64,000 bases of DNA from Gnetum montanum (Eukaryota; Streptophyta; Gnetopsida; Gnetales; Gnetaceae), in assembly GCA_015680685.1 (NCBI GenBank), contig MNCI01009650.1:177514-241513 (forward strand). The letters run 5' to 3'. Below the pieces are notes generated by a model. It searched no databases, was not told the DNA's origin, and saw only the letters and a program-made list of their open reading frames with translations. A program made the translations under genes and the position numbers. Below are positions 32,690 to 41,858 of the stretch, one piece after another (position 1 is the first letter of the stretch; each line of letters begins with the position of its first letter).

Positions 32690-32764
32690 GGTGTTTCAAT
32701 GGCCCCTCTTTATTGACGTTTAGAGGGCTTGCCCGAAAGACATCGACAAAGAATACGAAACACC
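32690..32764 (-). other. PPT and 3' LTR-edge hairpin of Tat-D
   Basis: A 75-nt imperfect inverted repeat with perfect outer arms GGTGTTTC and GAAACACC and inner TTTATTGACG opposite CATCGACAAAG. On the minus strand AAAGAGGGGCC (32701-32711) is the polypurine tract, two bases before the LTR start. Confidence 0.75.
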
Positions 32765-33290
32765 GGATGGGTAAAAGTACCAACAGCGTTTATCAACGGT
32801 TACTCAAGTGTCGTCCTGTCAATGTAGAAGTGCAGAAATGAGGGAAACGGGAGATAAAAAGGTACGAGAGGGAATTCTTATAGAGGTAAGAGGAAAGAGG
32901 TTCGGGGAAGACTCAAATGTGTGAGTATAGTTTTTTCATGCATAAGCAATTAGGCTTTCTCCTGTGATTGCGTTTGCATGGAGTTATGCCATCATATCGT
33001 AGATGGAGGGCTTTGCATAGACAAATTGCGTTGTGTCTGCATGGCCTGGATGAGTTGTGTTTCATCCATTTTGCCGACCCACTTCTTTTTTTTTTTGCAT
33101 CCACTAGGAGAGTTGCGTTACACCGGTTCATGGACTTGATTGTAATGCAGATGCGGAAAGCGTATGCTATGTATTCACATTTTGCGTAAGGGGAAACACA
33201 TGGGATGACTAAGGAGGATAGTAAGAGCTAGAGGTAGGATTATGAGGAACATAGGGATGCACTTTTGAGTGGACAAGCTAACCTAAGCGG
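32765..33290. other. Tat-D 3' untranslated region, PPT-proximal
   Basis: Short overlapping frames exist on both strands but none has a recognisable motif. A T-run at about 33086 interrupts it. I see no feature to call. Confidence 0.4.
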
Positions 33291-33295
33291 CCATC

Positions 33296-33943
33296 TCAAA
33301 ATGCTGTCTGTATTTCACCGCTCAGATGAATGCACCTTTGAACGACATCCCTGTAGCAAGTAACCTGCAACCAAAGAAGAAAATAGAGAACACCATTGCT
33401 CGGCCAGATCATCGGAGAGGTTGTTGAAACAAGTACCATTTGAGGTGAGACAGAGTGAGTGGGCCTTGAAGGAGGAACCATAGCAAGGGGCCATGGTCTC
33501 AATGTTGATACTCGGCCTAGCATATCGTCGCCAAAGAACATCAGACTCAACACACCTGACTGGTTATGCAAAGAACCAGCTAGGTGAATTTGTGAAGCTA
33601 GAGCCTGATAGTGATGATGAGTGGAGATCCCTAAGGTTGTGGTTGATGCAAACTTCTTTAGGGCTCCAGATGGTGAAACTAACCTCTCAGAGGTGCCACC
33701 GCTGAAATGGGTGCAGTGACGGCATCTCTGAGAGGTCAGTAGTATGCCTTTCAGCACATCCAAAGAATCAGCAGAATGCCTATGAGGTAGCAACGTTGGG
33801 GCTATCCCCAACATCCCATCCCATTTGTTTTGCAGCCACACAAAGACGATTACACTCACTTGATTCGCATGTTGGCAGTCTGTAGGTCCTAGTTTTAAGT
33901 CTTGGTAGACTGCCGTTGCTGGTTTTAAGTCCCAGCAGACCAT
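33296..33943 (-). pseudogene. Open frame of 215 codons in Tat-D 3' region, function unknown
   Basis: Uninterrupted minus-strand frame between minisatellite and PPT. Its first ~25 codons lie in minisatellite units. The protein has no transmembrane segment, zinc finger or other motif I recognise. The plus strand is also open over 33493-33705 and there encodes an acidic stretch, KLEPDSDDEW, that looks more protein-like. Some Tat-type elements such as Retand carry antisense ORFs between pol and the right LTR, so either strand could be the once-coding one. Confidence 0.3.
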
Positions 33944-34496
33944 GGTCCTAGTTTAAAGTCTGGGTGGACTGAAAAATGCTAGTTTTATGTTGTAGCGGAT
34001 GGTGGTAGAGCTGATTTATGATCTCAGCAGACCGTGCTGTGGATGTCAGTTTCATGTCATGATCCAGGGATAGATCTATGTTGGTTTCACGTCTCAGCAG
34101 ATAGATACTTACCTGTGCCAGTTTTATGTCATGGTGGATAGCCAGTGCCAGTTTAGCGTCATGGTGGATGCATGCAGAAAATGCTATTTTTACATCTTGG
34201 TAGACCTGTACAACACTGCCAGTTTTACGTCGTAGCGGACAGTTGCAACTTGCCAGTTTTACGTTGTAGCGGACGATCGTTGCCAGTTTAGCGTCGTGGC
34301 AGACGTGTGCAAAAGGTGCCAATTTTATGTCGTAGCAGACGATCGTTGCCAGTTTAGCGTTGTGGCAGACGCATGTAGAAGGTGCTAGTTTTACATCATA
34401 GTGGACGATCGTTGCCAATTTAGTGTTGTGGCGGACGCGTGAGGGGAATGATAGTTTTACACCATAGCGGACGATTGCTGTGCCTGATGTTGACAC
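33880..34496 (-). repeat. Minisatellite of the Tat 3' region (Tat-D copy, ~18 units)
   Basis: About 18 units of 28-37 bp with a plus-strand consensus near GCCAGTTTTACGTCGTAGCGGAC; the GTTTTA..GTC and GCGGAC parts are the most stable. In the left half units are more diverged, in the right half nearly regular, alternating with CGATCGTT spacers. The minus strand stays open for 182 codons (34496-33948) and spells a repeated peptide near TIVxYDVKLA. It follows integrase directly. Confidence 0.88.
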
Positions 34497-34507
34497 TGGA
34501 TATGCAG

Positions 34508-35398
34508 CTAGATGTAGTACCGCTTTAGATATATATGGTTCACGGGGTTCGGTAACTTGTTGTAGTTGATATCTGCTAGCTTGAATGCACCGTTGCCATA
34601 CACATCAGCTACCAAGAAAGGGCCCTCCCAGTTTGCAGAGAACTTGCCTATTGGTTTGCAAACAGCCTTGAGAACCAAATCTCCCTTCTTGATCAAACGT
34701 TGTTGAAGATTATGACAGTGCTTCTACCTTTGCTTATCTTGATACTTTTCGATGGTATCAAGTGTCTGTATTCGCGTCTCCTCTACTGAATCCAAATCCA
34801 TGATCCGAGACTCGGTGTGTTGAGCGTCATTTATAATCGTGGAGAGGACCATTCGCAAAGAAAGAATTTGTAATTCGAGGGGCAGCACCACCTCAGATCC
34901 ATAGACTAGGCTATAGGGTGTACTGTCTGTAGCTATCCTACATGTAGTATGATACGCCCATAGCACATAGAGGATCTTTTCATGCCATCGTCTCTTGTTG
35001 CTGTTGAGCATTTTCTTGAGCAGGTTGATAATGACCTTGTTTGTTGCTTCAGCTTGACCATTCACTTGTGGGTAATAAGGCGAGGAAAAATATTGTTTGA
35101 TACCAAGACTGTCACAAAAAGATTTGGTTTCCACTCTGCTAAATTGTGGCCCATTGTCGATTACGATAGTCATTGGGAGGCCAAATCTAGTTACGATGTT
35201 ATCTAAAATGAAATGGCAGATCTGTTAAGATGTGATCTTTCACAAAGGGATGGCTTCCACCCACTTTGTGAAATACTCAGTAGCGGTGATTATAAAGCTA
35301 TGACCTATGGAATATTTTGGTGTGATAGGCCCTATAATTTCTAATCCCCATCGTTGAAAGGGCCATGTAATCTGAGTCGTGTGTAGTTCTGTAGGCGA
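34508..35398 (-). pseudogene. Tat-D integrase, core and C-terminal domain
   Basis: The core begins at the deletion junction with LHTTQIT, WPFQRWGLEIIGPI and EYFTKWVEA. The first catalytic Asp is Glu (GLEIIGPI; Tat-E has GLDIIGPI). DNGPQF (second Asp) and the Glu in GQAEATN are intact. The C-terminal domain is complete: GDLVLK, NWEGPF, GAFKLAD, LPNPVN and a terminal LKRYY. A TGA and a TAA interrupt the core near 35240. The zinc-binding N-terminus is missing. Confidence 0.88.
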
Positions 35399-35610
35399 CA
35401 TAGGGCATGACTCAAGTAGTAGATGGGTACGTCTGACCCATCATCCCTCTTTTGACAGAGTAATGTAGCTAAGGCTATGTCTAATGTTGCGAGGTAAATG
35501 TAAAATGGTTGATCCCTTTGCGGCGGGAATACTGTTGGCAAGCGTTGAAGTTCTTACTTCAAGCTATCAAACGCATGCTAACAATCATCTGTCCATTTGA
35601 AATTAACCCC
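35398..35610 (-). pseudogene. Tat-D RNase H, N-terminal fragment
   Basis: Follows the RT connection domain and reads PFYIYLAT, ALATLLCQK and PIYYLSHAL, the start of the RT-linked RNase H. At about 35398 the frame passes directly into integrase. Compared with Tat-E, where YYLSHAL is at 57560 and LHT at about 56345, roughly 1.2 kb holding the rest of RNase H, a second RNase H and the integrase zinc-binding domain has been deleted. Confidence 0.82.
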
Positions 35611-36807
35611 CTTTTTAAGCAAATGCTGCATAAGGTGTAATTTATCGATTAATCTCGAGATGAACCGCCTGATAAACTACAACCTCCCTTGCAATCCACG
35701 TAACTGCTTGAGGTTTGTAGGGGGTGTCAATTTAATAATGGCCTTGACTTTGTTAGGGTCTACTCGTATACCAGTTTCCAATACCACAAACCCTAGCATG
35801 CGTCCGATTTTGACTCTAAATACACACTTCTTTGGGTTGAGCCGGAGGTCGTATTTAGAACATCTTTTAAGGACTAACTCCAGATCCTTCGAATGATCTT
35901 CTGACCTTATAGACTTAACAGCTATATTGTTAAGATAATCATTTAGTCTCCCTAGGAGGTAATCGCTAAAGATGTACGCCATAGCTCGTTGATACATAGC
36001 TCTGGCATTTTTTATCCCAAAAGGCATCATGGTGTAACAAAAGGTCCCCCAGGGTGTCATGAATGTCATTGTCAGCTGGTGTTCTAGGTTGATGCGAATT
36101 TGATTATAGCCTGAGAAGCCATCCATGAAGGATAAAAGCGCATGCTCAGCGGTTGTATCCACCAATTGGTCAATACTCGGTAATGGGAAATTATCCTTGA
36201 TTGTAGCTTTGTTCAAGTCTTGAAAGTCTATGCAAATGCGTATTCCTCCGATCTTTTTAGGAACAACTACAATGTTAGATACCCAGTCTGAGTAATCGAC
36301 TATGTGAATAAAACTAGCTTGGTACAATTTAGTGATCTCATCATGTACCGATAGCACGACTTCTGGCTTGATTTTTTGTGCTTTTTGTCTAATTGCTTTA
36401 ATATGGGGATCTAGAATTATGTTGTGTTGTATTAATCATGGGTCTAGTCCTAGCATATCTTCATATGACCATGCGAACACTGCGATGTTGTTTTGGAGGA
36501 CCTATTTTATGTTGTCATGTGCCTTTTGGTCTAGTAAAGAACTAACCTTAAGAGTTTTAGTCTCATCTTTATGCGTAACCACAGAGACCTCATTAAGGGG
36601 GTCTTCGGTTACATCTCCAGCTTCCAAATCTAGCGTGCGCGTCGATTGTTCTGGCTAGTCTAAAGATGTTTCCGACGTGGCTATGGTGGCGTTATTGAGG
36701 GTAAGGTTAGTTTCTACTAGCGTGGGATCAAATTGTCTAATGATTTCCCCATGTGGGCCTATTAAAGCTAGGGGTGTAGATAAAGTTTTATCCATTTGCC
36801 AATTGTC
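35610..36807 (-). pseudogene. Tat-D reverse transcriptase, second exon of pol
   Basis: Begins right after a 3' splice-site consensus at 36808. The lead segment has LSTPLALIGPHGE, then VFAWSYEDMLGLDP (about 36485). The frame 36357-35677 is open for 226 codons: DWVSNIVVVPKK, CIDFQDLNKA, FPLPSIDQLVD, FMDGFSGYNQI, MPFGIKNA. The catalytic box at residues 141-144 is YLNN instead of YLDD or YVDD, so both metal-binding Asp are Asn, while the first (FMDG) is kept. Two TAG and one TGA interrupt the N-terminal part. Confidence 0.9.
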
Positions 36808-36989
36808 CTGCAAAATTGTCAAATATGAAAGTAATTAGGAAGATGCTAAGTGCCGTAAGTATTTAGCGTGTGACGCTTGGTTTAGTCTAAAAAAAAAGGT
36901 ATATTATGACGTTGCTGAGCGTGAGAAGCTAACTGAATTTTGAATTCTATGAACAACCTATAATTAATGTGACCTGATTATGAAGTGAT

Positions 36990-37015
36990 AAGGTGCAGTA
37001 GTTTAAGGTCGTTTC
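36990..37015. repeat. Single minisatellite unit near intron 3' end
   Basis: GTTTAAGGTCGTTTCGGACC on the plus strand is one unit of the family seen at 33880-34496 and 41470-41620. Confidence 0.55.
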
Positions 37016-37134
37016 GGACCATAATGCATGCGATATCTGTTGCAATTAATTCCTTGATCTTCAGGTTTCAGCTCATACTGACACCAGCATTTGGGCAAGT
37101 CTCGCATAAATTAGGCGTCAAGTCGGTTAGTTTT

Positions 37135-37146
37135 GCATATAAGTAG
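37135..37146 (+). promoter_or_regulatory. Candidate TATA box of the antisense gene
   Basis: GCATATAAGTAGG about 140-150 bp upstream of the proposed ATG at 37286. The distance is plausible for a plant promoter, but the call is by eye and weak. Confidence 0.3.
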
Positions 37147-38240
37147 GCAGTTCTTATTGAAAACAGGCTGTTGGCTATCGCAAATTTGAATTCTCGGCTG
37201 TCGCAGAGAGAAGGAAAAAGAGCAAAAGATTGCAGCACATTATTTGTGAAGGTGTTCATGTGTGAAGGTGTTCAGGACTGTAACAATGGCACCAAAGGTG
37301 AGAGGAAAAAATGCCAAATTGGCAAAAATTAATGAAGTACAAGGGAGTCTACAGTGTGCTTCATAGGCCTTGTTCGAAGTGAGAGACATTACTCCTCTGA
37401 ATCAGTAGGTCATCCCTCACTTACTCGTTCTGCTTTCGGTAATATGCTTCTTTCTTGTGTTTATCCTTTTGCATCATCTGCATAAACTAAATTTTTAAGA
37501 TGTAGACCTTGTATTAAAATGAGGGTTTAGACAACAGTATTGCGTCTATCACCGTTTTCTAAGATAAACCTTGTACTATTACAAGGGTTTAGGCGATTTC
37601 GGCTGTATAGCTAAAGCGTAATTTGTAAATTTTCCTATAGTTTAAGCATGCAATTGGAATCTAGACGGTAACGTGCTTATTTTCTATATAGTATCATGGT
37701 GAAACCTATTCTAATCATTTTGGACATAGTCGAGGTTTTATGTTGTATAAACCCTCTTGTACCCAATGTTCCTCCCCCTCAGACTCGTTTGCAGGGGAAG
37801 GCTATATGGTTCTGGAAGGGTGCGCTGGAGTTTTTGTAGTTTTTGCTGCATAACTACAGTATTATTGTGTGGTGGCATTTGTTGGGCGATGTGGCTGGCG
37901 CTATTTTGGAGCATCTGTTAGTGGGTTCTACGTAGGGCATCTTGGCTTTCCTGACAGACGAGGCTATTGATACTAGTCGTCCTCAAGACTGCAAACTTAG
38001 CACCAAAGGATTGAGGTGCTTAAGTTGGATCTGGGAGATGCTCAGATTTAGCTGTTATCATGCATATAATACTTTGTTCGTGGCTCGTCATGTCTTGACT
38101 TACTTTCATAATCCACCAGGCACGGTGTATTATTAGGGCGGGTAAGTTATTTTACTGGCAGTATTGTCAATATGTTTCTAATGTCTAAATTTGCAAAGCA
38201 TAGGATAGTAATGTGTTATATGATATAGGTTCTTCATCAA

Positions 38241-38494
38241 NNNNNNNNNNNNNNNNNNNNNNNNNNNNNNNNNNNNNNNNNNNNNNNNNNNNNNNNNNNN
38301 NNNNNNNNNNNNNNNNNNNNNNNNNNNNNNNNNNNNNNNNNNNNNNNNNNNNNNNNNNNNNNNNNNNNNNNNNNNNNNNNNNNNNNNNNNNNNNNNNNNN
38401 NNNNNNNNNNNNNNNNNNNNNNNNNNNNNNNNNNNNNNNNNNNNNNNNNNNNNNNNNNNNNNNNNNNNNNNNNNNNNNNNNNNNNNNNNNNNNN
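38241..38494. other. Assembly gap (254 N)
   Basis: Undetermined bases inside the second intron of the antisense gene. Sequence on both sides continues the same element, so the gap is internal to Tat-D. Confidence 0.98.
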
Positions 38495-38567
38495 ATATAT
38501 TTTCTTTTTGAAATGTTGCGTAACCGTGTTTTCGCTATCTTGACTTGTGTCTTATGTTATTAGTCAG

Positions 38568-39578
38568 GGAATCCCGAGAGATTACCATCACAATTTCCAA
38601 CCGCAAGGCGAACACCCTCCTCTTCCGTTATGGTGACATAAAGGAAGCACAACGCTGGATCAGTCATGCGGTGGCCCCAATTGCGTTGGTTACAAAGCTG
38701 CGGGAAGCAAGGCTGATGCATTTGTTCTTGGCGATAACCCTCGATGTCCCCGCAAGTGAAATGTTAACCTTGGTTAACTCCTTCAGCGAGGGAGCTAAAC
38801 GTTTCTGAATGTGTATGCGTAATGTGCGTGTAAATTTTGATATCGACGCTCAACTGTTTACTGACCTCTTCGGCATCCCCTCTGACGGTCTTCCCATAGA
38901 GAAAAAATTGAGGAGAAGCATCAAATGTCAGGAAGAGCTGGAGGAGTGGTTGGGGACTAAGAAGGAAACCAAGGTGATCCCTTGTGAAAAGATCGAATTA
39001 GAGGTCACCAAGACTATTTATCCCCTCTTCCGGGCCCAGGCTTTCCTCAAAACACTCTTGTAGGGGAAGTTCTTTACTATAGAATAGGCCCGTATCATGC
39101 GAGAGGTGATGGAGGAAGGGACCCAATTCGACTAGGCAAGCTATTTCGTTGAGGGGTTACGCACTGAAATGATCAGGCTCCGCCAAAAGCTCGAGTCTCA
39201 TTTCAGTGTGCACTTCGCCTTCTTCATAGCTTGCCTCCGGCATTTTGTTGAATTTTTGGTGGTCTAGAGGAATGGGGTCTGGGTGCAACAGGACCAAGAC
39301 CAGCTATCCAAACCCTGGATCTCCCATCTCTTTAGCACTACTTGGTCACAGGATCCTCCGGAGGGAATTGGGGAGTCGCTGTCTATAATGACTAGGGATG
39401 TGGCGGCACCTCGAGTACGGGGCCCTAACAGTGTAGGTGGGGTGCTTTCCACTTACACTGGTGATGCTTCATGGGGAAGGTGCCTGGCTACAAAGATAGT
39501 AGACACCTCGATTCAGCGTAAAAGGCCTCCCCTAACCGAGGTGCCTGTGGAACCAGCAGGTGGCACGGGCAGAACTGT
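38568..39578 (+). pseudogene. Antisense gene, exon 3 (337 codons)
   Basis: One continuous frame without a frameshift for about 1 kb, broken by one TGA (38806) and four TAG. It encodes segments such as FRYGDIKEAQRWISHAV, VNFDIDAQLFTDLFGIP and EEWLGTKKETK. The DLFGIPSDG segment recalls helical domains found in plant transposon-associated proteins, but the resemblance is too weak to name it. A TTAG acceptor precedes it and a GTAAGT donor follows. Confidence 0.65.
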
Positions 39579-40169
39579 GTAAGTAAGGCTTCAGCGAAGT
39601 AAACCTCTGCCTGGTAAGTGTAAAAACATAGTGAAAGTTATGACAATTGTTGTATTATGCAACTTTATTCAGGGTATTCTAAATCATTTAAATGTGTTAT
39701 GTGGCATAAATAGGGAGACCTATAGAGCGGTTGACCCCTGAAACAGGGGTGGTGGTATTACGGCATGGGGAAGGGGCCCCAGTTTTGGAAGAGGAGGCCC
39801 CGGCTGTTAGAGTGAGTGACACACAGACCCTTGTGCGCGAGGAGAGAGAGGAGGCGGAAAACGTTGATGCACTCCCCACTGTAACAGGCAGAGGCAATCA
39901 GTGTATTAAAATTTCTAAGGGATTTTGTTAGTAATTATGAATTTTAACTTAATTACGCTACAGATGAACGAGGTGCATCCCCATCCGCCATTGTAAGTAG
40001 AGTGTGGGGGGAATTCCCTGATAAGTTTGCCTTCATGGAAGGTGTTGTCAGTGATATGATCGAGTGCCTTGAGCGCATTGATCCTGGGGCTGGTATGTTA
40101 CGGATATAGTACGCTTATTTTATTATAAAGTTATAATGTTTATTTACGTTTGATAATATTTGTTATCAG

Positions 40170-40988
40170 GAGCTCGCCTTCGATGGGACCCTACGAAGCC
40201 CATTGACCTGGACATTGTGGAGCCTTCAACAGATGGCTTGGTCATACCACGCAACATTTATGAGAAAATGCGTAAATGTACGTTACGCTCGACCTGCTCC
40301 TTGTGGGAGAGTCAAAATGTCAATGAAGACCTCTGGAAGAAGCTGTAGAGGTCAGAGAAGGAAAGGGTGTCTCTGACCAAAGAGGTCAGAGACTTAAGAT
40401 CGCGATGTAAATTCCTGCAAGCGCGAGGAATGGATGAAGGGGACTGGTGTACGGCTATTATTGACTATGCTCACTACTAGACCGCGGTCAGGAACAGCAT
40501 GCAAAACAGTCGTGAATTGGTGGAGCAAAGGATGCAAATAGAGCTCTTGGCCTAGAAGAACCAAGACTGGAAGGACTTTTGCACAAGTGTCCAAGAGTGG
40601 GGGTAGAAAGAAAAAGATCATAAGCATGTGTATAAGTGAGAAAGTATCGCTTATCGTCAGCACTATCGAGATTCTACCATTGAAGCTCAATCCTTACGAT
40701 TGCTCCTTGATGTCATTGGTGCATCTAAGGCCTTCGAGAAGTTCCAGGAGCAGGTGATGGTAAGAGCGTCCCCAGAAAGGGAAATTACTCTTCCCGGGGA
40801 AGAGACTACAGTCCCTACCTTCTTCCCTGAACCACCCCGATGGACTAGCGTGGAGAAAGGAAAGGTGAAAGCTGGAACTAATCTAGGGAACGGAAGTTTG
40901 GTCTGAGTTAACCGAAGATGAAATTATGCAATGCCTGTCGGTCGGTTTAGATAAAATTTCCTTTGCTGCGGATGCAGGACCATCACGA
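40170..40988 (+). pseudogene. Antisense gene, exon 6 with coiled-coil-like region
   Basis: Begins after TTATCAG and continues in one frame to about 40885, interrupted by four TAG and one TGA; a single-base shift near 40885 restores a frame running to the donor. Residues around 40340-40640 are rich in Lys, Glu, Arg, Leu and Gln in a heptad-like pattern (RSEKERVSLTKEVRDL, RELVEQRMQIELL), suggesting a coiled coil. The C-terminal part is Pro/Glu-rich. Confidence 0.65.
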
Positions 40989-41469
40989 GTAAGTTTGGGT
41001 GTTATTGAATTTAAATTTTTAGATTTATCCTATCATGGCTTTTGCTTATGTATTTATTATATATAGGTACAAGGAATGGATGAAGAAGGCAGACATGATG
41101 AGGAGCATGTTTAGGAAGGAGAGCGTAATGACACAGACCGTCCTCTTGAGGAACCAGTGTTAGTGCAAGAACCCCATGAAGATGACATTCCTCATGAAGG
41201 AATACTCTCTAAAAGGGACGGCCCACTCGAGGATGATTTGTTAGGCTTAGAGGCAGACCTAAGGGATATAGGCAATAGTGGTACTAGAGGGGATGCGTAA
41301 TTGTGATTTACACACGGTTTTATTTATGAAGTTGAACAATGGCAATATGAACCTTGACATGATTAATCATGAGATTTTATTTATGGTTTTTTATTTTATG
41401 TCTTTATTCATACAAAACTTAAATAGAATTGTTAAAGATTTTGATTAGCTTGCATTATTATTACTGTAG

Positions 41470-41620
41470 AATGTAGTCGCTAGTTTCAAGTCATTGCGGG
41501 CCATCACTTAGCGTTTGTGTATGATACAAACGAATTAGCTAGTTTTAGGTCATCGTGGGCCTTTACTAGTTTTAGGTTGTTGTAGGCCATTACTAGTTTT
41601 AGGCCGTCGCAGGCCATTTA
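41470..41620. repeat. Minisatellite units near intron 5' end (4 units)
   Basis: Four units of ~33 bp on the plus strand with the core TAGTTTTAGGTCATCGTGGGCC, related to the 33880-34496 array but with GGGCC in place of GGACC/GGACG. They lie between the antisense gene and the protease. Confidence 0.75.
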
Positions 41621-41858
41621 CATACATCAAAAAATGTGATGGATAAAAGTGTGCATATTTGCGTAATTGTACTAATATAACTAATAGAAGTCAAGAAGCG
41701 TAAATGGCGTAAACTGGGAAATGTAAATGGCGTAATGGATAAAAAGCCTAAATATATGTATATTAAAGAAAACTGACAGCCAAATTTGATAAGCATAAAT
41801 GGAAAAACTAGTGAAAATGTAACGATGTGCGTAAATACCACGCAGATCAATGTCTAGC

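Larger units (their letters stand above)
31107..32698 (-). mobile_element. Tat-D 3' LTR
   Basis: On the minus strand it runs from TGAAACACC (32698) to GTTACA (31107). It is preceded by the PPT. The half nearest the PPT is full of GCGTAA/TTACGC words (see 32030-32560). Confidence 0.93.
37286..41300 (+). pseudogene. Antisense multi-exon gene inside Tat-D, unknown family
   Basis: A start in good context (AACAATGGCACC) is followed by open segments joined at GT-AG boundaries. Proposed exons: 37286-37438; 37785-38141 (donor GGTAAGT); about 38568-39578 (donor GTAAGT); about 39714-39890; 39964-40092 (donor GGTATGT); 40170-40988 (donor GAGTAAGT); about 41069-41300 (TAA). Exons 5 and 6 join in phase; the exon 3/4 phase does not fit. 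The product would have a helical middle part, a coiled-coil-like region in exon 6 and an acidic C-terminus. Sixteen in-frame stops were counted: fourteen TAG, two TGA, no TAA. I could not name the family. Confidence 0.6.
36808..41838 (-). other. Putative Tat-D intron between protease and RT
   Basis: Protease ends in AIKKQL at 41859, and the residues that follow it in Tat-C (LAKN, LST.LPLA.IG) resume at 36805-36760. The minus strand before 36807 reads CTAATTAC, a T-rich stretch, then TTTTGCAG, a good branch point and acceptor. Near 41838 a donor G-GTATTT is possible. Ogre, a Tat relative, is known to remove an intron between its protease and RT frames. The block is 5.03 kb, holds the antisense gene and has minisatellite units near both ends. 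A later insertion at this site is the alternative. Confidence 0.6.

Noticed and set aside
36332-36658. Plus-strand frame of 108 codons
   Set aside because: It is the shadow of the RT N-terminal region on the minus strand, which carries FAWSYEDM and other RT landmarks.
37286-41300. TAG reassigned to glutamine or read through in this organism
   Set aside because: The protease of the same element has a 275-codon frame without TAG, and other relics show TGA and TAA stops too. Methylation decay explains the pattern without a changed code.
36808-41838. The 5-kb block as a nested DNA transposon or separate LTR element
   Set aside because: I found no terminal inverted repeats, LTR pair or clear duplication at its edges, and the acceptor side looks like a splice site. 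Not excluded, so kept as the alternative in the feature entry.
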